A stretch of 7,585 nt of DNA from Thermoguttaceae bacterium (GCA_017549085.1 JAFYVO010000278.1:1-7585), one strand, 5' to 3'. Positions 1 through 6,708 are shown, counted from the first letter of the stretch. Notes: generated from the letters alone by a model not told the origin. Made by a program: numbers and translations.

Positions 1-683
1 ACCTCGACCGCTCCCTTTCGCTGGCGGTTTACGCCGGGATCGAACTCCCCGACCTGAACCTGCCGACGTCGGAAATCAAGTCGGCGAAAGAAATTAAGAG
101 CTGGAACGACCTCCCGGCGCGCTTCGGGTCGAAAGAGAAAAAGGAGATCGTCAACGAGTACGGCGAAATCCGTTGGAACTTTGCGACGCCGGATAAAGGT
201 TACTTCGTCGTCGACTCCGCGAACACGAAAGTTTTCAGCGGTTTCGTTACGCAACCGACGCAATTTGACGGCGTTACGCTCGACGTCGGCGCGACGGAAC
301 TCGGTTGGGCGACCGTTTCGCTCGTCAAGGGAACGAACGTCGACCTCGACGCGGAGAAGACCGGCAAGCTGACGCAAGGGCGCTACCTCTTGACGGCGAC
401 CGGCGCGATGCAAAACACCGACGCGAAACTGGTCGCGGTCGGCAAAGACGTTACGACGGCGAGCAATTACGGCGGGGCGATCGGGCGCGGTCCGGTTCTT
501 TGCGAAGGCGTACCGGCGACGCTGACGCTGAACGGCGTCGACGCTAACGCGTTGTCGGTCTTCGCTTTAAACGAAAGCGGCGAACGCAAGGGCGAACTTT
601 CCGTCAAGGCGGTCGAAGCCGGCGCCCAATTCGAAATCGGCCCGGAAAGCAAGACGATTTGGTACGAAATCGTTGTTAAGTAA
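1..683 (+). CDS. 3' end of a large protein with glycoside-hydrolase-like C-terminal beta domain (5' truncated)
   Basis: The frame is open from the window edge (first whole codon at base 3) to a TAA at 681-683, giving 226 visible residues and no start. The visible part is beta-rich. A segment reading RWNFATPDKGYFVVDSANTK is followed by SGF, then a strand carrying GRYLLTATGAMQNTDAKL, then IGRGPVLCEGVPATLTL, and a closing strand ending WYEIVVK. This order (a 'vdT..t...sGF' strand, an 'LLTAt..a.NT' strand, and a 'G.aPVL.EgV.a.vtL' strand) is how many planctomycetal proteins annotated as putative glycoside hydrolases end. I therefore infer a secreted carbohydrate-active or carbohydrate-binding protein whose catalytic part lies upstream of the window. 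No catalytic residues are visible, so the enzyme class cannot be given. It converges on lspA and is followed 60 bases later by a strong terminator hairpin. Confidence 0.7.
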   Translation, partial: LDRSLSLAVYAGIELPDLNLPTSEIKSAKEIKSWNDLPARFGSKEKKEIVNEYGEIRWNFATPDKGYFVVDSANTKVFSGFVTQPTQFDGVTLDVGATELGWATVSLVKGTNVDLDAEKTGKLTQGRYLLTATGAMQNTDAKLVAVGKDVTTASNYGGAIGRGPVLCEGVPATLTLNGVDANALSVFALNESGERKGELSVKAVEAGAQFEIGPESKTIWYEIVVK

Positions 684-685
684 CG

Positions 686-855
686 CTTTCCGCGACGCCG
701 CGTCAACCGACCGCCGTTTCGTTAAACGACGGCGTTAAAAACCCCGGCGCGAAATTTGTTTTCGCGTCGGGTTCTTTTTTTCCGCAAGCGCCGCGTTCGT
801 CCGGCGTTTTTCTCTCGCTTAAAACGTTTAATTCTCGCCTTTATCTTCCGTTTTA
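686..855. repeat. Tandem repeat unit, copy A (~170 bp)
   Basis: This is the first copy of a unit repeated head-to-tail at a 170-base offset. Bases 686-740 match 856-910 almost perfectly, with only a few substitutions, and the hairpin and T-tract at 751-790 match 921-960 base for base. Similarity weakens after about 797 but returns at 825-855, where the copy matches the 3' end of lspA (996-1026), now at an offset of 171. Copy A starts three bases after the stop codon of the upstream gene. Confidence 0.9.
743..781 (+). terminator. Rho-independent terminator, copy A
   Basis: A 12-bp stem pairs 743-754 with 760-771 around a 5-base loop (TTTGT). It is followed by TTC and a run of seven T at 775-781. 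On the plus-strand RNA one pair (747-767) is a G-U wobble. On the minus-strand RNA the same position becomes a C-A mismatch, and the U-tract there is only five bases (from A5 at 737-741). The copy is therefore better suited to stop transcription from the upstream plus-strand gene, whose stop codon is about 60 bases before it, than from lspA. Confidence 0.85.
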
Positions 856-857
856 CT
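828..857 (-). pseudogene. Decayed duplicate of the lspA 3' end
   Basis: Read on the minus strand, this stretch encodes S-K-T-E-D-K-G-E-N followed by TAA. The true lspA end at 999-1028 encodes S-E-T-K-D-K-A-E-N and TAA. Six of nine codons specify the same residue and the stop is in the same place. Further upstream in this frame (873-875) there is a TGA, and nothing resembles the body of lspA, so this is a fragment and not a gene. It shows that the 170-bp repeat arose by duplication of the lspA tail plus its terminator. Functional relevance is unlikely. Confidence 0.7.
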
Positions 858-1025
858 TTCCGCGACGCCGCGTCAATCGACCGCCGGTTCGTTAAACGAC
901 GGCGTTAAAAAAACCGACGCGAAATTTGTTTTCGCGTCGGGTTCTTTTTTTCCGCAAGCGCCGCGTTTGCGCGACTTTTTCCCACTTATTTAAAGCGTTT
1001 AATTTTCAGCTTTATCTTTCGTTTC
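856..1025. repeat. Tandem repeat unit, copy B (~170 bp)
   Basis: This is the second copy of the 170-base unit starting at 686. Its right end runs into the genuine last codons of lspA (stop complement at 999-1001). The left part of the unit (GACGCCGCGTC followed by CGACCGCCGGTT) also resembles lspA coding bases 1035-1066, so a partial third copy of the motif lies inside the gene. The region between the convergent genes (684-998, 315 bases) holds nothing else that I can recognise. Confidence 0.9.
907..951. terminator. Bidirectional Rho-independent terminator, copy B
   Basis: A perfect 11-bp stem pairs 914-924 with 930-940 around the loop TTTGT. On the plus strand it is followed by TTC and seven T (945-951). 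On the minus strand it is followed by seven U, from A7 at 907-913. It can stop transcription from both sides. It is the natural terminator of lspA, whose stop codon lies about 60 bases away, and a second barrier for transcripts of the upstream plus-strand gene. Confidence 0.88.
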
Positions 1026-1628
1026 GCTTACCGTCGACGCCGCGTCGTTCGCCGCGACCGCCGGTTTCGGAGTCGGCGTAAAAAGCGCGTAAAGAGAAAT
1101 CAAAATCGCGCCGCAAACCAAGCAACTGTCGGCGATATTGAAGTTCGGCCACGGATAGTCGCCAAGCATCACGAGAATCCAGTCGCGCACGGCGTAAATC
1201 GGCTCGCCGACCATTTCCGGCGGGCACCCCCAGACGTCGGCGTCGAATTCGCTCCAACGCATCCGGTGCAGGCCGAGACGATCCCACAGGTTCCCCAAAA
1301 TCCCGGCGGTTATCAAGCCAAGCGTCGACGCGAGAAAGACGCTCCGCGTCGAGTCGGCCCAAACCCAGCCGACAATCCCGACGAGCGCGACGCACGAAAG
1401 GGTCGCGAAAAGCGGAATTTGCCCTTGCCCGATCCCAAAAAGCGCGCCTTGATTCAGCGACGTTTGGAAGCCGAACACGTCGGAAATCATCCACCAAACC
1501 GGCGACTCGCCCGGCCGTCCTAAACGCTCGAAAATCCAATGTTTCGTTCCGAGATCGAGCGCGCAAAAGAGCGCCGCGATCACGGCGAAAAGAAGCAAAC
1601 GGGAAGAGCGCGACGACAGTTTCTTCAT
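999..1628 (-). CDS. lspA: Lipoprotein signal peptidase (signal peptidase II)
   Basis: LspA is the inner-membrane aspartic protease that removes the signal peptide of diacylglyceryl-modified prolipoproteins. The 209-residue product has four expected membrane segments (about 10-26, 68-90, 97-115 and 165-183). The family motifs are present. LDLGTKHW (24-31) carries the conserved Asp/Lys, and SLNQGALFG (57-65) matches the 'N.GaaFg' box. GNLWDRL (112-118) and NFNIADS (162-168) carry the two catalytic aspartates, Asp116 and Asp167. The loop between them is longer than in E. coli and holds YAVRDW. A hydrophilic cytoplasmic tail of about 25 residues follows the last membrane segment. I chose the ATG at 1626-1628 because the basic MKKL start leads straight into the first membrane segment. 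An in-frame ATG at 1680-1682 would add 18 residues and has a poorly spaced GGAAG. No good Shine-Dalgarno precedes either start. It is divergent from thrC. Confidence 0.95.
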   Translation of the reverse strand: MKKLSSRSSRLLLFAVIAALFCALDLGTKHWIFERLGRPGESPVWWMISDVFGFQTSLNQGALFGIGQGQIPLFATLSCVALVGIVGWVWADSTRSVFLASTLGLITAGILGNLWDRLGLHRMRWSEFDADVWGCPPEMVGEPIYAVRDWILVMLGDYPWPNFNIADSCLVCGAILISLYALFTPTPKPAVAANDAASTVSETKDKAEN

Positions 1629-1720
1629 CGTTAAAACGTCCGACGATAATCTAGGGAAAGCGGGCAAAATAGGCGGCGACATTCTTCCAAACGAACGCCG
1701 CGCGCCGACAAATTTTTCGC

Positions 1721-1749
1721 ATTTTAACGAAAAAAGCGGCTCAAGTCAA
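1721..1749 (-). promoter_or_regulatory. Predicted sigma70-type promoter of lspA
   Basis: On the minus strand, TTGACT (1749 down to 1744) is followed after exactly 17 bases by TAAAAT (1726 down to 1721). Both are one base from the housekeeping consensus. Transcription would start near 1714, leaving a leader of roughly 86 bases to the preferred lspA start, or about 32 bases to the alternative start at 1682. The surrounding A/T-rich stretch stands out from the GC-rich background. This is a sequence match only. Confidence 0.6.
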
Positions 1750-1773
1750 CGCAAAAACGCGCTCGGGGGCTTC

Positions 1774-2015
1774 TAAAATTCGACTTTTGGGGTAAAATTT
1801 AAGGTCGTTCGACGAAGACGCCGCGCTTCCCGCAAAATAGCGACGTCGTCTTCCGTTTGTCTCGACGCGCCGCGAAGAGCGCCGTTCGGCGAGCCGTCCG
1901 TCCAAGTCGGAAGCCCGTCGGCGCCGAGCGCGTCGAAACCGATTTTATCAAGTTAGCCCAACCGAAGGAAAGGGGCCGCTCGCATCCCAAGCGACGCGGT
2001 CGTAAGGCTTTATCA
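1774..2015 (+). promoter_or_regulatory. thrC upstream region with weak promoter-like elements and long leader
   Basis: Two TAAAAT boxes (1774-1779 and 1793-1798) lie in the AT-rich divergent region, but neither has a convincing -35 at 16-18 bases. If the second is a -10 element, the thrC transcript would have a leader of about 210 bases. I found no leader peptide rich in Thr or Ile codons, no T-box features and no clear attenuator hairpin. The thrC frame stays open back to a TAA at 1800-1802 and could be entered at a TTG at 1857. The encoded stretch is Arg-rich and unlike the family, so I treat it as untranslated. Confidence 0.25.
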
Positions 2016-3395
2016 ATGAACGTTTTCCAACGCTGTATTAATCCCCGATGCCAAGCGACGTTCGACGTCGGCGAAGTTCTTCACCGCTGCCCGACGTGCG
2101 GCGCGCTTCTCGACGTCGAATACGATTGGGACAAACTCCCGACGCCGAAATCGCTCGCCGACTTCGAAAAATATTGGGGCGAACGCTCGAATCCGCAACG
2201 TTTTAGCGGCGTTTGGCGTTTTCACGAACTCCTGCCGTTCGCGCCGATCGACCAATGCGTTACCGTCGGCGAAGGGCAAACGATTTTGCAGCGTTCAAAC
2301 GGCGTCGCGGAGTACGTCGGCTCCGACGCGGGCTCGCTTTACCTCCAATACGAAGGGCTGAACCCGTCCGGGTCGTTCAAGGACAACGGGATGGCCGCCG
2401 GAACGACGCACGGTCGCCTCGTCGGCGCGACGCAAGCGGCTTGCGCGTCGACCGGGAACACGAGCGCTTCCCTCGCGCTTTACTGCTCCGCCTCGAAGTT
2501 GATGAAGTCGGTCGTCTTCGTCGGTTCCGGGAAAATCGCTTACGGCAAGCTGTCGCAAGCGCTCGACTACGGCGCCCGCACCGTTCAGATTCAAGGGGAC
2601 TTCGACGACGCGATGGCGCGCGTTCAAGAAGTCTCGAAGAAGATGGGGATTTACCTCCTTAACAGCTTGAACCCGTTCCGTTTGGAAGGGCAAAAGACGA
2701 TTATGTTCCGCGTCTTGGAAGCGCTCCGTTGGGAGGTTCCGGACTGGATCGTCGTCCCGGGCGGGAACCTCGGGAACTCGAGTTCGTTCGGGAAAGCGTT
2801 CATCGAGTTGAAGAAACTCGGCCTGATCGACCGCGTTCCGCGCCTCGCGGTGATCAACGCCGCCGGCGCCGACACGCTCGACCGCCTTTACAACGAAGAA
2901 GGCCTCCGCTGGAACGACGGCGCCGTCGATAACGCTAAGATCGACGCGTTTTACGCTCAAATGGACGCCGAAAATCGCCGCGCTTCGACGATCGCCAGCG
3001 CGATCGAAATCAACCGCCCCGTCAACTTGACGAAGTGTTTGCGCGCGCTCGACTTCTGCGACGGCGTCGTCCGCAAGGTAAGCGAGCAAGAAATCGTCGA
3101 CGCGAAAGCGAGCGTCGGCGCGAACGGCTTCGGTTGCGAACCGGCGTCGGCCGCGTCGGTCGCCGGCGCGAAAAAGCTTGTCGCCGAAGGGGTTATCGGC
3201 CGCGACGAGCGCGTCGTTTGCATTTTGACCGGGCACCAGCTGAAAGACCCGAACGCGACCGTCGCGTATCACGGCGCCGACCCGGCTTTCTTCGAGAGCG
3301 TTCTCGGGAAGCGCGGCGTCGCGACGGCGCCCCTCGCGAACCGTCCGGTCGTCGTCGGGAACGATATCGACGCGATTCTCGACGTTTTGCGTTGA
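2016..3395 (+). CDS. thrC: Threonine synthase
   Basis: This PLP enzyme converts O-phosphohomoserine to L-threonine and phosphate, the last step of threonine synthesis in the cytoplasm. The product has 459 residues. An N-terminal zinc-ribbon-like element (C7, C12, C25, C28, as CINPRC and CPTC) precedes the fold-type II catalytic domain. The PLP lysine is K122 in [19 protein letters not shown] (145-152) binds the substrate/cofactor side, and VPGGNLGN (247-254) is the PLP phosphate loop. LTGHQLKDP near the C-terminus is also typical of the family. The ATG at 2016 is chosen because the Cys motif follows at once, and a weak AAGG lies about nine bases upstream. An extension to TTG 1857 would add 53 Arg-rich residues. 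The other threonine genes hom and thrB are not in the window. The signal peptidase gene follows after 75 bases with no clear terminator. Confidence 0.96.
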   Translation: MNVFQRCINPRCQATFDVGEVLHRCPTCGALLDVEYDWDKLPTPKSLADFEKYWGERSNPQRFSGVWRFHELLPFAPIDQCVTVGEGQTILQRSNGVAEYVGSDAGSLYLQYEGLNPSGSFKDNGMAAGTTHGRLVGATQAACASTGNTSASLALYCSASKLMKSVVFVGSGKIAYGKLSQALDYGARTVQIQGDFDDAMARVQEVSKKMGIYLLNSLNPFRLEGQKTIMFRVLEALRWEVPDWIVVPGGNLGNSSSFGKAFIELKKLGLIDRVPRLAVINAAGADTLDRLYNEEGLRWNDGAVDNAKIDAFYAQMDAENRRASTIASAIEINRPVNLTKCLRALDFCDGVVRKVSEQEIVDAKASVGANGFGCEPASAASVAGAKKLVAEGVIGRDERVVCILTGHQLKDPNATVAYHGADPAFFESVLGKRGVATAPLANRPVVVGNDIDAILDVLR

Positions 3396-3470
3396 GCGGA
3401 GCGTTAAAATCGCCGCGAAATCGCCGAAACGTCGGTTTCCGAAGCGTTTTTTCGGAGCGTTATTAATATA

Positions 3471-5072
3471 ATGACAAAATCGCCGCCCCTTTCTCCCGCC
3501 GTCGAACGCGTTGCGACCGAGCGTCGCCGTTCGCGCGCTCCGCTTCTTTTAGCGGCGCTCGCCGGAACGACGGCTCTTTTCGGCGCGGCGACGGTTGCGA
3601 CGCTTTGTCGTTATCCGGAAATTTGGCGCGAACCGTCCCGTTCGACGGCGGTTTTTCGCGTTCAAAGTCGCTCGATGGAACCGGCGTTTCTCGGCCCGCG
3701 TTTCGTTTGGAGTTGTCCGAAGTGCGGCGCTTCGTTCGAAACGACGCTCGACGTCGACTCGTTCGGCGGCGTTCGCACCTTCGACGACGCGAACGAAACG
3801 GCGGTTTCCGCGCCTTCGGCCGCCGACGCGAACGCGCTGAACGTCGACTCGCCGGAAGTTCGCAAATTCCGAGCGACGGCGCGTTTTTTCCCTTGTCCGC
3901 GTTGCGGTTTCGACCGCGTTCCGGCGTCGGAAGCCGTTTTTCAAGACGGCGCCCTCGTCGAAGCGTTCGCGCCGTCCGCCGACGTTTCCGACAAGACGCA
4001 ACCCGAAGCGCGGCAACGCGTTAAAAACGCTTGGCGCAATTGGCGACGCCGCGTCGAACGCGTTTGGAACGCCGAAAAGCCCGAACTCCGCCCGGAGCGT
4101 TGGGACGTCGTCGTTTTCCGCGCGCCGACCGGTCGAGCGACGTTGAAGCGCGTCGTCGGGCTCCCCGGCGAAACGGTCGCGATCGTCAACGGCGACGTTT
4201 TCGTCGACGGTCGCGTCGCTTCCCGAACGCTCGCTCAAATTCTCGCGACGGCGACTCGGCTCGACGCGACGCAATTTCGACGCGACGGCGATCGGTTAAG
4301 CGTCCTTGCGACGACGCCGGTTTGGAACGACGCGCCGATCTCCGATTCCGCCGATTTTCCGCAAACGATTTTCAAACCGTCGGCGATTTTCAACGAGTCG
4401 CCGACGCCGCGTTGGAACGGCGACGACGTCGCGCCGATCGAGCCGGTTCGCGATTTCGTTTTCGACTTTTCTTGGTCGAACGCCGACGGAACGCCGACGC
4501 GGTTTCGGCTCCTTGCCCGCCGCCCTAAACGCGCTTTTTTACTTGACTTCGACGAAGCGACGCAAACGATCGCGCTCCGTTCGACGCCCCTTTTTAACGG
4601 GAAGACGAGCGCCGGTCGCGCCTTCGAAGAATTGACCGCCGCCCACTTCGCCGACGCGCCGGTCGAAAGCGTTCCTTGGAGCGTCGAGACCGAACCGAAC
4701 GCAACCGACGACGCGACGCGGTTTAGCGTCTTTCTCGTCGACGGCGAGTTCGTTTTGACGCGCAACGACGTCGAGATCGCCCGCTTTTCGACCGACGACG
4801 AAGAAGACGGCGCGACGACGGCGATTTCGACGCCGTTCGTTCTCGTCGGCGACGTCGCGAGAGCGTTCGCGCCGGTTCTGCGCCGCGACCTTCATTACTC
4901 GAACGTCGCCGCGCAAGAGTCGGAGCCGCGCCGCGCCGAATCGCCCGGTTATTTTTTACTCGGCGACAACTCCCCGGCGTCGCTCGACAGCCGCTTTCCC
5001 GCCTTCGGAACGCTCGAACCGGACGCGCTCCTTTTTCGCGTCGCGCCGCCCGCCGCCAACTTACAACAATAA
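3471..5072 (+). CDS. lepB: Type I signal peptidase (S26) with two large insertions
   Basis: This membrane protease cleaves signal peptides from exported preproteins. At 533 residues it is far longer than E. coli LepB (324). A basic N-terminus (RRRSR, 18-22) leads into one membrane segment (about 23-46), placing the catalytic domain outside. Box B is QSRSMEPAF with nucleophile Ser68. Box C is RWDVVVFRAP (210-219). Box D is LKRVVGLPGETV (225-236) with general-base Lys226. Box E is YFLLGDNSPASLDSRFPAFG (494-513). All are intact, so I expect activity. Between boxes B and C is an insertion of about 130 residues with CPKCG (82-86) and CPRCG (142-146), resembling a split zinc ribbon. Between boxes D and E is another of about 240 residues (248-490), beta-rich and acidic. 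Similar enlarged signal peptidases occur in planctomycetes. There is no Shine-Dalgarno, and the start sits in an AT-rich patch (TATTAATATA). The next Met is the box B Met, so no other ATG is possible. Confidence 0.93.
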   Translation: MTKSPPLSPAVERVATERRRSRAPLLLAALAGTTALFGAATVATLCRYPEIWREPSRSTAVFRVQSRSMEPAFLGPRFVWSCPKCGASFETTLDVDSFGGVRTFDDANETAVSAPSAADANALNVDSPEVRKFRATARFFPCPRCGFDRVPASEAVFQDGALVEAFAPSADVSDKTQPEARQRVKNAWRNWRRRVERVWNAEKPELRPERWDVVVFRAPTGRATLKRVVGLPGETVAIVNGDVFVDGRVASRTLAQILATATRLDATQFRRDGDRLSVLATTPVWNDAPISDSADFPQTIFKPSAIFNESPTPRWNGDDVAPIEPVRDFVFDFSWSNADGTPTRFRLLARRPKRAFLLDFDEATQTIALRSTPLFNGKTSAGRAFEELTAAHFADAPVESVPWSVETEPNATDDATRFSVFLVDGEFVLTRNDVEIARFSTDDEEDGATTAISTPFVLVGDVARAFAPVLRRDLHYSNVAAQESEPRRAESPGYFLLGDNSPASLDSRFPAFGTLEPDALLFRVAPPAANLQQ

Positions 5073-5104
5073 ACACAACCCCTTACTTTTCAACATCTTA
5101 CACC

Positions 5105-5110
5105 AAGGAG
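5105..5110 (+). promoter_or_regulatory. Strong Shine-Dalgarno for the alpha-CTD gene
   Basis: AAGGAG lies five bases before the ATG at 5116. It is the best ribosome binding site in the window and fixes this start. The neighbouring signal peptidase gene has none, so the small protein may be made in greater amount than its neighbours from the same transcript. Confidence 0.8.
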
Positions 5111-5115
5111 AACGT

Positions 5116-5388
5116 ATGTCGACGCGTATTCCGTTAGACCCGAGAGAAATCAAACGCCGCGAAATGCAAGAAAAACTCGACCTCAGTATGGCGGAAATCG
5201 GCCTCTCGGTGCGAACGACGAACTGTCTCGACGAACAAGGAATTTCGACCGTCGGCGAACTCCTCAAATGCACGCGCGCCGATCTGTTAAGCATTCCGAA
5301 CTTCGGCGAAAAGACGTTGGAAGAAGTCTTTAACGCGTTGGAAAAACTTGGGTTCCTGCGCGCCGAACGTCGCCGCCAAGCCGAATAA
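5116..5388 (+). CDS. Stand-alone RNA polymerase alpha-CTD-like protein
   Basis: The 90-residue protein is essentially one alpha C-terminal domain (about 24-81) without the assembly domain of RpoA. In RNA polymerase this helix-hairpin-helix module binds UP-element DNA and activators. The pattern LSVRTTNCL (30-38), GISTVGELL (42-50), LLSIPNFGEKTLEEV (57-71) matches the family. The residues equal to E. coli R265, N268, C269, G296, K298 and E302 are all kept (R33, N36, C37, G64, K66, E70), with Thr67 for S299, so DNA binding is likely. The N-terminus (9-22) is highly charged and probably helical, and the end is basic (RAERRRQ). It starts 43 bases after the signal peptidase stop. I cannot tell from sequence whether it replaces, competes with or assists the polymerase alpha-CTD. 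Another helix-hairpin-helix DNA-binding role is possible, but the retained residues argue for alpha-CTD descent. Confidence 0.92.
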   Translation: MSTRIPLDPREIKRREMQEKLDLSMAEIGLSVRTTNCLDEQGISTVGELLKCTRADLLSIPNFGEKTLEEVFNALEKLGFLRAERRRQAE

Positions 5389-5435
5389 ATCGCCGTTCAA
5401 CGCCCGTCGTTAACGACCAATACGCGCGTTCCTTG

Positions 5436-5440
5436 AAGGA
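5436..5440 (+). promoter_or_regulatory. Shine-Dalgarno for the DUF3592-like gene
   Basis: AAGGA is placed eight bases before the ATG at 5449, which supports that start. It also argues against the overlapping 5433 ATG in another frame, which has no such site. Confidence 0.65.
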
Positions 5441-5448
5441 TTCGAACG

Positions 5449-6708
5449 ATGCAAACGACCAACTCGACGCCCAAACGCCCGGAAGACTCGCTCGCCGCTT
5501 GGCGTCTCTCCGAATTGATTCTTCTCGGCGGCGTTTTTTCGCTCGGCCTCCTCATTTTAACGATTCACTTGGCGACTTGGGGCGTCGACGCGCGACGCGA
5601 AAAACGGTTGTTGACGCAAATCGACTGCGTCGTCGAGAGCCGCGTTTTGCGCCCTCGCGCCGACGAACGGGGCGTCGTTTGGTATCGTCCGGAAGTCAAA
5701 ATCAGTTATTGCTTCAACAACGAAACCTTTGTAACGCAAACTTTTGAGCGCGCGACGCTGACGGAAGACGGCGGTTTCCGTTTCGACCGCGACGAAGCGA
5801 TCGAAGCGCTGCGCCCGTTCGCGCCGGGCGTTCAAACGCGTTGCTGGGTGCGCGTCGACGACCCGAAACAAGCGTTTTTATTGAAACCGTCGGCGATTTG
5901 GGGCTGGATTTTTCTCGTCATTCCGGTTTCGCTGATCCTTTTCGGCGGCGGTTGGCTCGTCGTTCGGATTCGCGACCGTTCCCTTTCCCGGGAGGCGCTC
6001 GCGAACATTCGCCGTCAAAAGACGCGTTACCCGACCGTCCCGAACGTTCCGCCGCTCGCCGACTTCCCGGGCGTTCGGCTGGCGCGTCGCTTGCGTCCGG
6101 ACGTCAAAAAGTCGTTCGCGTTCGGCGCTTCGACGTTGGGAACGCTCGTTTGGAACTTAGCGTCTTGGAGCGTCTTCGTTTACGTCGTTTCGACGGCGGA
6201 AAGCGCGATCGACAAAGCGCTTGCGTTCGTTTTTTGCGCGATCTTTTGCGGCGTCGGCTTCCTTTTCGGCTGTCGACTTTGGCGCGCTTACCGGATCGAA
6301 CGGGTCGTCGGTTCGTCGGCGCTTGAAATTTCGGAACTCCCGATTTTGCCGGGGCGCAAGGTTCGCCTTTGCCTCTTTTTGCGCGGTCGCGTCGCGGCGA
6401 AGCGGCTGGCCGTTTTCGTCCGTTGCGAGGAGGTCGCCCGTTACCTGCAAGGGACGAACGCGATCTGCAACCGTCGCGAAGTCTTTTCGCGAACGCTCTT
6501 TACGAAGTACGACGTCGACGTTCCGTCCGGCGCCGAGGAAGCGGAGGAATTTTCGACGACGCTTCCGCTCGGCGTCGCGCCGTCGTTCGAAGCGGAACAC
6601 AACGAAATCGTTTGGAAGTTCGTCGTTCAAACGGAGTTCGCCGACGGCGAAACTTACGAGCGCGACTTCGGCGTCGTCGTTTATCCGGCCGTCGTCCCGG
6701 AGCGTTGA
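5449..6708 (+). CDS. Membrane protein: DUF3592-like N-terminal half, arrestin-like C-terminal half
   Basis: The function is unknown. The 419-residue protein has four likely membrane segments (about 20-42, 148-172, 224-248 and 256-276). Residues 52-145 lie between the first two. They form a beta-rich domain with CVVESRVL, PEVKISYCFNN and a late CWVRVDDPKQAFLL, the layout of the DUF3592 family (a 'V.Y.y.v.g....' strand set, then 'v.yDP.nP..a.L'). After the second pair, residues 288-415 form a soluble beta domain. Its end, TLPLGVAPSFEAEHNEIVWKF followed by DFGVVVYP, resembles arrestin-like/Spo0M-type sandwiches. With an inside N-terminus, the first domain would be exported and the second cytoplasmic. 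Loop 176-222 is strongly basic, which supports that topology. The fold calls come from pattern memory, not a search. It starts 60 bases after the alpha-CTD gene and is probably the last gene of the plus-strand run, before a terminator at 6749-6784. Confidence 0.75.
   Translation: MQTTNSTPKRPEDSLAAWRLSELILLGGVFSLGLLILTIHLATWGVDARREKRLLTQIDCVVESRVLRPRADERGVVWYRPEVKISYCFNNETFVTQTFERATLTEDGGFRFDRDEAIEALRPFAPGVQTRCWVRVDDPKQAFLLKPSAIWGWIFLVIPVSLILFGGGWLVVRIRDRSLSREALANIRRQKTRYPTVPNVPPLADFPGVRLARRLRPDVKKSFAFGASTLGTLVWNLASWSVFVYVVSTAESAIDKALAFVFCAIFCGVGFLFGCRLWRAYRIERVVGSSALEISELPILPGRKVRLCLFLRGRVAAKRLAVFVRCEEVARYLQGTNAICNRREVFSRTLFTKYDVDVPSGAEEAEEFSTTLPLGVAPSFEAEHNEIVWKFVVQTEFADGETYERDFGVVVYPAVVPER

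Noticed and set aside
684..998. Possible CRISPR array or mobile element from the repeats
   Set aside because: There are only two long copies at 170 bases, with no short repeat/spacer pattern, no terminal inverted repeats and no transposase. Terminator and lspA-tail duplication explains the structure.
2295..3272. 325-residue minus-strand open frame
   Set aside because: It lies entirely antisense to thrC, has Arg/Val/Asp-rich composition typical of the NCG codon shadow, and shows no recognisable motif. thrC is unambiguous.
3438..3456. Small hairpin (TCCGAA / TTCGGA) after thrC
   Set aside because: It has only a 6-bp stem and no T-run after it, too weak to call as a terminator between thrC and the signal peptidase gene.
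3467..3472. TATAAT just before the signal peptidase start
   Set aside because: It overlaps the ATG, so a promoter there would start inside the gene, and there is no -35-like hexamer at the right distance. It is better read as an unstructured AT-rich start region.
3549..4765. Several long Arg-rich open frames on both strands inside the signal peptidase gene
   Set aside because: They are shadow frames caused by dense CG dinucleotides. The S26 boxes prove the plus-strand frame at 3471-5072.
5406..5417. Perfect 12-base palindrome GTCGTTAACGAC
   Set aside because: A single short palindrome made of very common local words. There is no second copy or adjacent promoter to support an operator.
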